DNA from: Anaerolineales bacterium
GTDB lineage: Bacteria > Chloroflexota > Anaerolineae > Anaerolineales > Villigracilaceae
Reading direction: 5' to 3'
Length of the DNA: 64,000 nucleotides
NCBI GenBank assembly: GCA_014379595.1
Contig: JACMLM010000071.1
Location: 248,001 to 312,000 of the forward strand
The position numbers and the translations under genes were made by a program. Each line of letters starts with the position of its first letter. Within the stretch, counting starts at the first letter, position 1. The notes under the pieces were generated by a model. That model had not been told where the DNA came from and did not search any database. It worked only from the letters and a program-made list of their open reading frames with translations. This document shows positions 54,213 to 63,206 of this stretch, in pieces.

Positions 54213-54286
54213 TTTATTCTTCTCCTTGAATATTTAAGCGTAACTTATTTATAAAATAGTGAGACCTGGCATACAAAAACTTTAAC

Positions 54287-55303
54287 TTATAGATCACCTC
54301 CCTGTTCAGATGTTGATTGTCGAACCACCAACTGCGCAGGCAATTTCACTTCACGCAAGTCAGTATTCTTCTTTTGAATAATATCTAACAACATACGAGT
54401 GGCTTCCTGCCCAATGAGAGGCATATCCTGTCTCATCGTAGTAAGAGGCGGATCGAAATAAGAAGATAAGGGCATGTCATCTACACCAATGACTGCTAAT
54501 TGAGATGGCACTTTCAAATTTACATCTCGTGCTGCACGTAATACACCCATTGCCATTCTGTCGTTTTGTGCAAATACAGCGGTTGGAACATTTCCATTTT
54601 TAACAAAAGAAAGTAAAGCATTCTGCCCCGATGAAGCGGACCAATCCCCTTCAATGACTTTGGCATTATTAAAGGGAATATTCGCTTCCTTCAAAGCACG
54701 GCGATAGCCTGCTGTACGATCCTGTGAACAATCCTCTTCATGCGGACCAGTAACAAGTGCAATATTGGTGTGTCCTAATGAGATCAAATGGCTGGTGGCG
54801 TCATAAGCCACTTTTTCATCATCCAAACAGACGGATGAAATATCCTTCTGATGCGATTGAGCACCCACGAACACCACAGGGAAGTCTTCAGGAATATGCT
54901 CGAAACGTTTATCTGAATAGGGATTGATCACGATCAGCCCATCGACCCGACGATGCCCCACCAACTCATCCACCAACCTGCGAAAAGATTCTGAGTCTAC
55001 AGAAGAAGAAGACAACATGAAATAATCGTGCTGTCTTGCCTCGGTTTCAGCGCCTTCAATCACACTTGCCAGGGTGTAATCTGTTAAATTCGGGGAGATG
55101 CAGGCCAAAGTGTGAGTCTGACCACGTGCCATTGAGCGGGCAATCGCGCTGGGGTGATATCCCATTTGCGAAATGGCTGTCTCTACCAAAGTGCGCGTTT
55201 CAGGGGAAACATCGTTTTTTCCATTGATTACGCGCGAAACAGTTTGGTGCGAAACACCAGCCTGGCGAGCCACATCACGAATGGTTGGGCGAGAAATAGC
55301 CAT
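54287..55303 (-). CDS. LacI-family transcription regulator
   Basis: A 338-residue repressor. The HTH and hinge are typical (TIRDVARQAGVSHQTVSRVING), followed by the periplasmic-binding-protein-like sensor (ALVTGPHEEDCSQDRTAGYR, VFAQNDRMAMGVLRAA, IGVDDMPLSSYFDPPLTT). A perfect 30-bp palindrome 18 bp upstream of its start is almost certainly its operator. The five genes downstream on the same strand (lipoprotein, permeases, GT-B-like, GH31) would be its targets, with self-control through read-through. The inducer is probably a disaccharide or glycoside. Confidence 0.95.
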   Translation of the reverse strand: MAISRPTIRDVARQAGVSHQTVSRVINGKNDVSPETRTLVETAISQMGYHPSAIARSMARGQTHTLACISPNLTDYTLASVIEGAETEARQHDYFMLSSSSVDSESFRRLVDELVGHRRVDGLIVINPYSDKRFEHIPEDFPVVFVGAQSHQKDISSVCLDDEKVAYDATSHLISLGHTNIALVTGPHEEDCSQDRTAGYRRALKEANIPFNNAKVIEGDWSASSGQNALLSFVKNGNVPTAVFAQNDRMAMGVLRAARDVNLKVPSQLAVIGVDDMPLSSYFDPPLTTMRQDMPLIGQEATRMLLDIIQKKNTDLREVKLPAQLVVRQSTSEQGGDL

Positions 55304-55320
55304 AAAGTTGATTCCTGTTC

Positions 55321-55350
55321 AATGTGACCGTTCACGTGAACGGTCACATT
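55321..55350. promoter_or_regulatory. LacI-type operator, perfect 30-bp palindrome
   Basis: AATGTGACCGTTCAC is followed directly by its exact reverse complement, centred on the CG pair that LacI-family hinge helices use. It lies just upstream of the regulator's start codon, so bound protein would block its promoter. Confidence 0.85.
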
Positions 55351-55564
55351 AGTTTACAGAGTCTTATGATGTTTGTCAAGTACTTTTTTAAGCTTTACTA
55401 TTGCTGTGAGGTAAGCAGAATTCGCCAACTCCCCTTATTGAGCCCCGTACCTCTGACAAACTCGTACAACCAGGCACAGCAGTGGCTGATTACCATAGTT
55501 CAAGTGAATGGATGAAGGCTCGCATTATTACTTGAAAATTTAATTATTCTTGGATTTAATAGAC

Positions 55565-55595
55565 TGGACAGACATAAAATGCCTGTCCAATTTTT
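55565..55595 (+). terminator. Terminator-like hairpin
   Basis: TGGACAG and CTGTCCA enclose 11 bases that can pair further (CAT/ATG); TTTTT follows on the plus strand. It is about 60 bp past the stop of the minus-strand adaptor gene, so it may end that transcript or block plus-strand read-through. Confidence 0.55.
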
Positions 55596-55652
55596 ATTAA
55601 ATATTTGCAGCTATTCTGGCTCTATTTTTTATATAAACTAAAATTCAAAATA

Positions 55653-56732
55653 TTATTTGAGCGGCTCGAAATTCACTTCGACAGTCATGCCCCATCGCAC
55701 GCGCGGGTCAACATCGTTCACCGCAATGCGAACTGAATAGATTACATCACCGCTTTCCACAAACGATGATTGACTGATCTCTGTCACCACGCCATCCATA
55801 GTGACATCACTCAATGCATCAGCAGTGAAGGTAACATTTTGCCCAACTTCAAGGTCAACGACTTCAAGTTCGGTGATATCAGTGGTCTCAATAATCCACG
55901 AAGAAGCATTGACAACGCTCACAGCTCGAGACTCCGCCCCAACCTGCTCGCCAATCTCAACAGCCACATCAGCTACGACACCATCAAATGGTGCAGTGAG
56001 CACATAATTAGATAGATTCGATTCAGCTGCAGCAAATTGCGCCTGAGCATTTTCGAGCCGTGCTTCCAACAATGCCAGTTGATTTGTATCAACACCGTCT
56101 TTCATATTTTCATAATCGCTCTGTAATTTCTGCAATTGAGCTTTTTTCAGGGCTAGGTCATTTTCCGCTTCAATGATCCAATCTTCTGGAGCTGGGCCTT
56201 TAAAACTCTTGGTCTTATATTGATACTCATATCCTTTAAAGGTTTGGACAAGATTCATCTGGTTTTGCGTTTGAGGAACTTTCTTGGAATTTTGGAGATA
56301 AACCAGATAATCATCTGCCTCATCGTATTCTTCCTGTGCCTCTTTCATGTCGATGACAACCTGGGCAAGGCTGGTAGCGGATGCGTCTTGCAGGTCATCA
56401 AGTGCTTGTTGGGCAGTGATCAGTTCAAGATTCGCGGATGCCAATTGTGCCTCTGCCTGACTCGCATTCGAAAGACGTGCAAGCAAGTCACCCTTACTCA
56501 CTTTATCGCCGATTTTCACATTGACATCTTCTACCATGCCACGAACTTGAAATGAAAGGTTCGCAGCTTGTGCAGGTTGAAGGTTTCCCTCTGCAATAAT
56601 TCCAGCTGGTTCATTGGAAACCGGTGTAAGAGATGTAGGAGTTTCAGTTTCCCCTTTACTTCCACAAGCGGTCAATGCAATTGCAACAACTACGATGAAC
56701 ATCATTATGGTATAAATTTTTTTCTTCATCAT
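55653..56732 (-). CDS. Membrane-fusion efflux adaptor (HlyD/RND type) lipoprotein
   Basis: A 359-residue periplasmic adaptor. The lipobox is ALTAC (about residue 22). The barrel-sandwich (lipoyl-like) half motifs are GNLQPAQAANLSFQVRGMV and YVLTAPFDGVVADVAVEIG, separated by a coiled coil of about 130 residues (QAEAQLASANLELITAQQAL, ALLEARLENAQAQFAAAESN). A beta-barrel follows. It joins an inner-membrane ABC or RND pump to export, but no pump gene lies next to it. It is 16 bp downstream of the MarR gene on the same strand, so the two are one operon. Confidence 0.9.
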   Translation of the reverse strand: MMKKKIYTIMMFIVVVAIALTACGSKGETETPTSLTPVSNEPAGIIAEGNLQPAQAANLSFQVRGMVEDVNVKIGDKVSKGDLLARLSNASQAEAQLASANLELITAQQALDDLQDASATSLAQVVIDMKEAQEEYDEADDYLVYLQNSKKVPQTQNQMNLVQTFKGYEYQYKTKSFKGPAPEDWIIEAENDLALKKAQLQKLQSDYENMKDGVDTNQLALLEARLENAQAQFAAAESNLSNYVLTAPFDGVVADVAVEIGEQVGAESRAVSVVNASSWIIETTDITELEVVDLEVGQNVTFTADALSDVTMDGVVTEISQSSFVESGDVIYSVRIAVNDVDPRVRWGMTVEVNFEPLK

Positions 56733-56748
56733 ATATTCCTTTTATTAA

Positions 56749-57204
56749 TTAGTTTTCAAATTGAGATGCAAAGAATTCAATTGATTTGGTCATCAATCGA
56801 ATTAATGTTTTACTATCTTCTTCCCCTAAATGATTGACCAGCCCGATTAGGTTTTCGCGGACCTCTGAAATAAGGGATTCAGCAACCTGCGTTCCTTTGT
56901 CAGTAAGCCCAATGCGAACGATACGGCGGTCATTAGGATCTTGCAGGCGTTCAATATACCCAGCACCTTCCAATGGATTGATCAAATGCGTTACACCTGC
57001 GGGTGTGATCTGTAACATGTTACTGATCTCAGTAACAGTAAATGCCTTTTTATCAGCATCCTTACCCATTACCAGCATCACTAATAATTCATACTCGCTT
57101 CGAGTAAGACCGTCGATGGAAATTTGCTTTAACTTTGGACGCGGAAATTGTTTCATGATCTGAAATAATTCACGCGTCAGATCTAAAGATGTTTTTGCTT
57201 TCAT
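56749..57204 (-). CDS. MarR-family transcription regulator
   Basis: A 151-residue winged-HTH repressor: FTVTEISNMLQITPAGVTHLINPLEGAGYIER is the DNA-binding helix and RLQDPNDRRIVRIGLTDKG the wing, both typical of MarR. It is the first gene of the two-gene unit with the efflux adaptor, so it probably regulates export and itself in answer to a small aromatic or toxic compound. An imperfect palindrome at 57229-57252 is the candidate binding site. Confidence 0.92.
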   Translation of the reverse strand: MKAKTSLDLTRELFQIMKQFPRPKLKQISIDGLTRSEYELLVMLVMGKDADKKAFTVTEISNMLQITPAGVTHLINPLEGAGYIERLQDPNDRRIVRIGLTDKGTQVAESLISEVRENLIGLVNHLGEEDSKTLIRLMTKSIEFFASQFEN

Positions 57205-57228
57205 GATCAGATACCTTTTATTTTCAAG

Positions 57229-57252
57229 AATATTGCTTATAAGCTAAATATT
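57229..57252. promoter_or_regulatory. Candidate MarR operator
   Basis: AATATT-GCTTATAAGC-TAAATATT is a 24-bp near-palindrome, with a perfect 10-bp centre, 25 bp upstream of the MarR start in AT-rich promoter DNA. Confidence 0.5.
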
Positions 57253-57461
57253 TTACTATGTAAACTATTTATTAAGTGTACAATTCTGCAAAGTGGAATT
57301 TTCCTTCGTAGCCGATGGTTATATAGGCATAAACCCAGATGTAATTGCCCTTGGCCATCTACAGAGGCAGAGTAGCTTGGCTTTTCTCAAAATCCCTCAT
57401 ATTTAACCTACGGCGTTATAATTCATTAAAGAAAATAAAACACAGTAAGGATTATTGATAA

Positions 57462-60242
57462 ATGACATCAGAGCACGAATTTCATGGCCCCAATCTTGGT
57501 TATATTTTGGAGCTATATGAACAATATCGAAGCGACCCCAATTCTGTAGATGAATCAACGCGCCAACTCTTTCAGGGCTGGCAACCTACGGATGCAGAAC
57601 CCGCGCTTCGCTCTCAACCGGAACTGAATACCCTCATACGGATAGCGAATCTTGCTCAGGCAATCCGCGAATATGGATACTTAGCTGCTAAGCTCGATCC
57701 GTTGGGTGGAGAAACAGCAAGCGACCCGATATTAAGTTTTGATTTCTATAATTTACGGGAAGATGAGCTGCTCAAATTACCTGCAGATATTGTGGAATTG
57801 CCCGCTGCATACACAAATCAAAATGCTCATCAGGCAATCGAATCATTACGCTCGATCTATAGTGGAACGATTGGATACGACTACGACCACATCCGTCTTC
57901 CTGAAGAAAGAGCGTGGCTGTTTCAAACTGCTGAATCTGGTAGCTTTCGTCTGCCGCATCAAAAGATTGACGAAAAAAAATTACTGGAACGTTTAACTCA
58001 AGTGGAAGCTTTTGAACTTTTTCTGCATCGTGTGTATCCCGGTAAAACACGCTTCTCCATTGAAGGACTGGATATGCTCATTCCCATGCTGGATGAGATG
58101 ATCAAAGCCGCGGCACAAGTAAAAATTGGCGCAGTATTTATCGGCATGGGACATCGCGGAAGATTAAACGTACTGGCACATATCCTTTACAAACCGTATG
58201 AACAAATCCTTGCAGAATTCAAGGATCCGAAAGGCAGATCGACAACTTGGGATGAAATGGGCTGGACAGGTGATGTTAAATACCATATGGGAGCATATCG
58301 GCTGCCTCAACAAGGTGATGATTTTGATTTGGTCATTCGCATTGCTGCCAACCCCAGCCACCTCGAATTAGTTGACCCAGTCATTCAAGGGATTGCCAGA
58401 GCCGCCAATACACGAGTTGATAGTGTAGGAGCGCCTCAATATTTTGAGAACGCATCCATGCCGATCTTAATCCACGGTGATGCAGCTTTTTCAGGACAGG
58501 GGATTGTTGCCGAGGTACTGAATTTTTCACGCCTGGCCGGATATACTACCAGCGGCACGCTTCATATTGTTGCCAATAACCAAGTCGGTTTCACTACAAC
58601 TGAAAATGAATTACGCAGCAGTCTGCACGCAAGTGACCTGGCAAAAGGATTCGAGATCCCCGTCATCCATGTCAACGCGGACGATCCTCAGGCTTGCTTT
58701 GAAGCGGCTCATACTGCGTTTGCTTATCGCCAGAAATTCCTTAAAGACTTTGTGATCAACCTGATCGGCTATCGGCGTTATGGTCATAACGAAGGGGATG
58801 AACCTCGCTTTACACAGCCTGTAATGTATCAAAGGATCGACGATCACCCAACGCTCAGGCAGCTATGGAGCTCCAGGCTGGAAGCGAGCGATCTGCTTCA
58901 ACAAGGTCAGGCTGAAGAATTACTGCAAAATTATTTAAAGAATTTACAAGACGTAAATGATAAGCTCGATGCAGAAGGGTCACTGAAAGAACCGATTCCG
59001 CAGCCTCCTCCACAGGGTGCTGCACAAAAAGTAAAAACTGCGGTCTCGCTTAAATTGCTCAAAGAATTGCATCAAGCATTATTAAAATTCCCAAGCGATT
59101 TCAAGCTTAATCCAAAGCTTGAGAAAGCAGTAGAAAAACGAAAAAAATTGCTGGATGGTAATGTTGATTGGGCTGCTGCTGAGGAATTAGCTTTTGCGTC
59201 CATTTTATATGATGGCACACCCATCCGCCTGACAGGACAGGATTCTGCGCGTGGCACATTCAGCCAACGTCATGCAGTGTTTTATGATAGCGAAACCAAC
59301 AAAGGTTATGTTCCTTTACAAAATATTTCGCAAGCCAAAGCCTCGTTTGAAATTATTAATAGTCCATTGAGTGAAATCAGCGTAATTGGTTTTGAGTTTG
59401 GTTATAACGTGCAAGCGCCTGAAAGATTGGTGATATGGGAAGCTCAATACGGTGACTTTATCAACAATGCGCAAACCGTTATCGATGAATTCATTCTTTC
59501 AGGACGAGCAAAATGGGGATTAACTCCTTCTTTGGTTTTCCTGCTGCCACACGGGAATGAAGGCCAGGGGCCCGATCATTCCAGTGCACGTATTGAACGA
59601 TTTCTCGGTCTCGCCGCCGAAACCAATGTGCGCATCGCTTATCCATCTACAGCTGCACAATATTTTCATTTGTTACGCCGCCAGGCATTGCTGCTGAAAA
59701 CAGATCCATTACCTTTAGTTGTTTTTACTCCAAAAGGTATGTTACGTCATCCTTTGGTAGCTTCCCTGCCTGAACAACTGACTGAGGGTACCTGGCAATC
59801 TGTCATTGATGATGTAGATACTAAAATAAATAAAAAGAAAATTGAAACTCTCATTTTATGCAGTGGGCGTATTTATGTTGATCTCGTTACAAATGAACTG
59901 CGCAAAGAAAACTCAAGCGTTGCAGTTGCAAGGCTTGAACAGCTCTATCCATTTCCTCAGCATGCATTGGAAGATTTGATATCGAAATATGCCAATCTCA
60001 AACATCTGCTTTGGGTACAAGAGGAGCCTCTCAATATGGGAGCATGGAATTATCTTCGTCCACGCCTGCGCCAGTTGACTGGAGATAACCTGCCCCTCCA
60101 TTATGTGGGCCGCCCGGAAAGTTCCAGCCCATCGGAGGGCTCTTCCACATTATATAGAATCAATCAGCAAGCCTTGATCGAACAGGCTTTTAAATTTGAA
60201 GAACAAACCCACACGCCAAGCGTGGTAAAAGAGAGAGGTTAA
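57462..60242 (+). CDS. sucA: 2-oxoglutarate dehydrogenase E1 component
   Basis: A 926-residue thiamine diphosphate-dependent decarboxylase of the tricarboxylic acid cycle. The short N-terminal E2-binding helix ([18 protein letters not shown]) is followed by [15 protein letters not shown] and the ThDP-Mg region [17 protein letters not shown] with [10 protein letters not shown]; the transketolase-like half has [10 protein letters not shown] and [22 protein letters not shown]. Length is near the usual 930. TATAAT at 57417-57422 could be a -10 box 40 bp upstream, and TAAGGA precedes the ATG. It is separated by one base from sucB. Confidence 0.96.
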   Translation: MTSEHEFHGPNLGYILELYEQYRSDPNSVDESTRQLFQGWQPTDAEPALRSQPELNTLIRIANLAQAIREYGYLAAKLDPLGGETASDPILSFDFYNLREDELLKLPADIVELPAAYTNQNAHQAIESLRSIYSGTIGYDYDHIRLPEERAWLFQTAESGSFRLPHQKIDEKKLLERLTQVEAFELFLHRVYPGKTRFSIEGLDMLIPMLDEMIKAAAQVKIGAVFIGMGHRGRLNVLAHILYKPYEQILAEFKDPKGRSTTWDEMGWTGDVKYHMGAYRLPQQGDDFDLVIRIAANPSHLELVDPVIQGIARAANTRVDSVGAPQYFENASMPILIHGDAAFSGQGIVAEVLNFSRLAGYTTSGTLHIVANNQVGFTTTENELRSSLHASDLAKGFEIPVIHVNADDPQACFEAAHTAFAYRQKFLKDFVINLIGYRRYGHNEGDEPRFTQPVMYQRIDDHPTLRQLWSSRLEASDLLQQGQAEELLQNYLKNLQDVNDKLDAEGSLKEPIPQPPPQGAAQKVKTAVSLKLLKELHQALLKFPSDFKLNPKLEKAVEKRKKLLDGNVDWAAAEELAFASILYDGTPIRLTGQDSARGTFSQRHAVFYDSETNKGYVPLQNISQAKASFEIINSPLSEISVIGFEFGYNVQAPERLVIWEAQYGDFINNAQTVIDEFILSGRAKWGLTPSLVFLLPHGNEGQGPDHSSARIERFLGLAAETNVRIAYPSTAAQYFHLLRRQALLLKTDPLPLVVFTPKGMLRHPLVASLPEQLTEGTWQSVIDDVDTKINKKKIETLILCSGRIYVDLVTNELRKENSSVAVARLEQLYPFPQHALEDLISKYANLKHLLWVQEEPLNMGAWNYLRPRLRQLTGDNLPLHYVGRPESSSPSEGSSTLYRINQQALIEQAFKFEEQTHTPSVVKERG

Positions 60243-60243
60243 T

Positions 60244-61497
60244 ATGAGCGTACAAGTCCTAGTCCCGGAAATGGGAGAATCTGTATTGGAAGCTACTGTT
60301 TCTCGATGGCTTAAAAAAGAAGGGGATTTCGTGAACGTAGGCGATATTCTCGTCGAATTAGAGACGGATAAGATCAACTTGGAAGTTGGTGCGAAAAACT
60401 CTGGCATTCTCTCACGAATTGCTGTCGCTGATGGCAAGGATGTAAAAGTAGGCGATGTATTAGGTGAGATTGACGAGAAAGCAGAACAAAAGTCATCTCC
60501 GAAAGCAGAAACTCCAGAACCTCAAAAAGTTGAAGAGAAAAAAGAAGTTGTGAATGAAGATAGAAATAATAACAAACAGCTTCGTGAAACTCCACAGTTA
60601 ACACCTGTTGCTTCACGCTTGGCACGCGAAAAAGAGGTAGATGTTACTCAGTTATCTGGAACAGGCATCGAGGGCCGCGTAACGAAAACGGATGTGGAAC
60701 AGTTCCTGCAAGGGCGGGAGAAATCTCCAGAAAACACAAAGCAGGCATCAGTTGAGTCTGCGCTGCAGCTTGTAAAGGCCGCAAATGTAAATGCAGGCGA
60801 GCGCTCTGAAGAACGAGTCCGCATGTCACGCAGACGTCAAACAATTGCCAAACGGCTATTAGAAGCTCAGCATACAACTGCCATGTTAACCACTTTCAAT
60901 GAAGTGGATATGGGCGCAGTGATGGATATGCGGAAGAAACAGAATGATGAATTTCAGGCCAAGCACGGAGTCAAACTGGGTTTTACTTCTTTCTTTGTCA
61001 AAGCCGCGATTAGTGCGTTGCGAGCCTTCCCGCGTTTGAATGGAGAAATTCAAGGCGATGAAATCGTTCTAAAAAATTACTATGATATCGGCATGGCTGT
61101 AGGCGCAGAAGAAGGTTTGGTTGTACCAGTGATCCGCGATGCTGATAAATTAAGTTTTGCAGACATCGAACATCAGGTCAAAAATTTTGTAACCAAAGCA
61201 AATGAAGGCAAACTCACCATTGAAGATTTACGCGGTGGAACTTTCACCATCACCAATGGCGGCGTTTTCGGGTCACTGCTTAGCACGCCGATTTTGAATC
61301 CGCCACAAGTGGGTATTTTAGGTTTGCATAAAATTGAAGAACGCCCGATTGCATTGAATGGTCAGGTTGTAATTCGCAGAATGATGTATACGGCTCTTAG
61401 CTATGACCATCGCATTGTGGATGGCAGCGAGGCTGTGCAATTTCTCGTTCACATCAAACAAATGATCGAAGACCCTGCATTGATGTTGTTGGATTAA
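60244..61497 (+). CDS. sucB: Dihydrolipoamide succinyltransferase (E2)
   Basis: A 417-residue E2 subunit. The lipoyl domain has the modified Lys in [11 protein letters not shown] (about residue 43). A charged linker with [14 protein letters not shown] leads to the E1/E3-binding domain ([20 protein letters not shown], about 120-155), then the acyltransferase core ending in [13 protein letters not shown] with the catalytic His and Asp. It transfers succinyl from E1 to CoA. GAGAGG precedes the ATG. No E3 gene follows; the next gene is a different flavoprotein that overlaps its stop by one base. Confidence 0.96.
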   Translation: MSVQVLVPEMGESVLEATVSRWLKKEGDFVNVGDILVELETDKINLEVGAKNSGILSRIAVADGKDVKVGDVLGEIDEKAEQKSSPKAETPEPQKVEEKKEVVNEDRNNNKQLRETPQLTPVASRLAREKEVDVTQLSGTGIEGRVTKTDVEQFLQGREKSPENTKQASVESALQLVKAANVNAGERSEERVRMSRRRQTIAKRLLEAQHTTAMLTTFNEVDMGAVMDMRKKQNDEFQAKHGVKLGFTSFFVKAAISALRAFPRLNGEIQGDEIVLKNYYDIGMAVGAEEGLVVPVIRDADKLSFADIEHQVKNFVTKANEGKLTIEDLRGGTFTITNGGVFGSLLSTPILNPPQVGILGLHKIEERPIALNGQVVIRRMMYTALSYDHRIVDGSEAVQFLVHIKQMIEDPALMLLD

Positions 61498-62756
61498 TGG
61501 CTTTTAATCAAATTTGGGATGTTATTGTTGCCGGCGGAGGTCCTGCGGGATTCTTCGCCGCGATTCGTTGTGCTGAATTAGATCCGAACTTGCGTGTGTT
61601 GATCATTGAAAAAGCTCAGCAAACTTTAGGGAAAGTTATCATCTCAGGCGGCGGTCGCTGCAATGTGACTCATGCTTGTTTTGAGCCTGCTCAATTGATC
61701 ACATATTATCCACGCGGGGGGGCAGCATTACGTGGTGCATTCACACGCTTTCATCCTGCAGATACGGTCAAGTGGTTTGAATCGCATGGTGTGAAACTTA
61801 AGACAGAAGCGGATGGGCGCATGTTCCCCGTCACAGATTCATCCGCGACGATTGCGGATTGCCTGCGGGAAAGCGCAAAAAGGGCGGGTGTTGAAGTAAA
61901 GGTAGGAATGAGTCTGCAAAAGGTGGAAAAAAATTCAGGTGGAGGATTCAGGCTCACGGTTCAGAAAGCTCGTGTTGAGTCTGGTAGCACAAACGAGCTT
62001 CATCTGCAAACAAAAAAATTATTGCTTGCAACAGGCAGTGATCCCAAAACGCGCGAAATCGTCCAGTCGCTTGGGCATTCGATTGAAGAGCCTGTCCCTT
62101 CATTATTTACATTCAATATTTCGGATAAACGGCTGGAAGGATTGGCGGGCGTATCGATTGAGTCAGTCACAGTAAAAATGGATTCGCTCACACAACATGG
62201 TCCGCTGTTGATCACCCATTGGGGATTAAGCGGGCCAGCCGTACTGCGCCTCTCTGCATGGGGAGCGCGTATTTTATTTGAAAAGAAATATCAGGCAACT
62301 TTATTTGTGAATTGGCTTGGCGATTACACGTTTGATAAAACGCTTGATGTTTTACAAAGACATAAAGATTGGCATGAGAACGTACGCAAAAAAGTTGTAA
62401 CCGAACCCGCATTCACGCAAATCCCTGCGCGATTATGGAAACAGCTTGCTCAAGAGATCGTGAAGGAAAAAAACTGGGGCGATGTTTCAAAAGCAGAATT
62501 AAGAAAACTTGCAGAAGAATTAACTGCGAGTCAATTTGAAATCAAAGGCAAGGGACAGTTCAAAGAAGAGTTTGTTACCTGCGGCGGGGTAAAACTTAAT
62601 GAGGTGGATTTCAAGACCATGCACAGTCGTGTTGTGAATGATCTTTATTTCGCAGGCGAAGTGCTCGATATTGATGGCATCACAGGTGGGTTTAATTTTC
62701 AATCATCGTGGACGACAGGTTGGCTGGCGGGGAACGCATTGGCGGAGCGGAACTAA
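61497..62756 (+). CDS. BaiN/HI0933-type NAD(P)/FAD-dependent oxidoreductase
   Basis: A 419-residue flavoprotein. The FAD motif is IVAGGGPAGFFAAI; LGKVIISGGGRCNVTH and ITHWGLSGPAVLRLSAWGA are marks of the HI0933/BaiN family, and the end FAGEVLDIDGITGGFNFQ is typical. It lacks the redox CxxxxC of lipoamide dehydrogenase, so it is not the missing E3. Substrates of the family are mostly unknown (dehydrobile acids in one case). Its ATG shares one base with the sucB stop (TAATG), so it is co-translated with the 2-oxoglutarate dehydrogenase genes. Confidence 0.9.
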   Translation: MAFNQIWDVIVAGGGPAGFFAAIRCAELDPNLRVLIIEKAQQTLGKVIISGGGRCNVTHACFEPAQLITYYPRGGAALRGAFTRFHPADTVKWFESHGVKLKTEADGRMFPVTDSSATIADCLRESAKRAGVEVKVGMSLQKVEKNSGGGFRLTVQKARVESGSTNELHLQTKKLLLATGSDPKTREIVQSLGHSIEEPVPSLFTFNISDKRLEGLAGVSIESVTVKMDSLTQHGPLLITHWGLSGPAVLRLSAWGARILFEKKYQATLFVNWLGDYTFDKTLDVLQRHKDWHENVRKKVVTEPAFTQIPARLWKQLAQEIVKEKNWGDVSKAELRKLAEELTASQFEIKGKGQFKEEFVTCGGVKLNEVDFKTMHSRVVNDLYFAGEVLDIDGITGGFNFQSSWTTGWLAGNALAERN

Positions 62757-62826
62757 ATCGGACACACCGATAACAACGGATTTGAAACATCAGCTTATCC
62801 GTGCTTATCCGCTACTAATTTTCCAT
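62757..62826. repeat. Dispersed intergenic repeat (CTTATCCGTG...TTATCCGC type)
   Basis: The segment holds ACAACGGATTTGAAAC and GCTTATCCGTGCTTATCCGC, a word pattern that recurs between genes in many bacterial genomes. It fills most of the 137-bp gap after the flavoprotein gene. Single copy in this window. Confidence 0.45.
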
Positions 62827-62893
62827 TGACCATCTGCGAATACTCCCGTAAAATCCCCTTGTTAAATTATATATAATTTCAAGAGGATCAAGC

Positions 62894-63187
62894 ATGGCAA
62901 AATATCGAATTTTTTACTGGAAGCACATCCCCTCTTCTATTACAGTCGAAGGCGATGGAAAAACGATCAAAAAACAACTTTCGCAGAAGATCCAAAATGC
63001 GATTGACGCCTATGCAATGGCTGAGGGATTAACTGGCACAACGGAATATGCCTCGCAGTACAAACGCGGACCATGGGTTGAACGTGAGGGCGCTCCTGAA
63101 GAAGTAGCGGATGCGCTTCTTGCTGAACTGGAAATTGAATTTGCGAAAATAGAGATTCCACGCCGCAACAATGTAGGAGCAGGGTAA
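62894..63187 (+). CDS. 'Virulence factor' family small protein
   Basis: A 97-residue protein that matches the small conserved family named 'virulence factor' (PF13769) in KYRIFYWKHIPSSITVEGDG and YASQYKRGPWVEREG. No biochemical function is known, and in free-living bacteria the name is misleading; members are often beside ASKHA/2Fe-2S proteins and corrinoid-dependent methyltransferase genes, as here. GAGGATC precedes the ATG. The last residues NNVGAG and the stop lie inside a palindromic repeat, so the original end may have been a few residues different. Confidence 0.75.
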   Translation: MAKYRIFYWKHIPSSITVEGDGKTIKKQLSQKIQNAIDAYAMAEGLTGTTEYASQYKRGPWVEREGAPEEVADALLAELEIEFAKIEIPRRNNVGAG

Positions 63188-63200
63188 CCCTGCTCCTACA
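63172..63200. repeat. Palindromic repeat carrying a stop codon
   Basis: TGTAGGAGCAGGG and its perfect complement surround TAA, which is the stop codon of the small protein upstream. The TGTAGGAGC...GCTCCTACA pattern is a familiar repeated palindrome. It lies seven bases before the ASKHA gene start and leaves no room for a normal ribosome binding site. Confidence 0.8.
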
Positions 63201-63206
63201 ATACTC

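Larger units (their letters stand above)
55304..55652. other. 349-bp gap between regulator and adaptor genes
   Basis: It carries the LacI operator at 55321-55350, about 200 bp without recognisable structure, and a terminator at 55565-55595. No gene is supported on either strand. Confidence 0.55.

Noticed and set aside
61497-62756. Flavoprotein next to sucB as the E3 lipoamide dehydrogenase.
   Set aside because: It lacks the CxxxxC redox pair and the dimerisation domain and carries clear HI0933/BaiN motifs.
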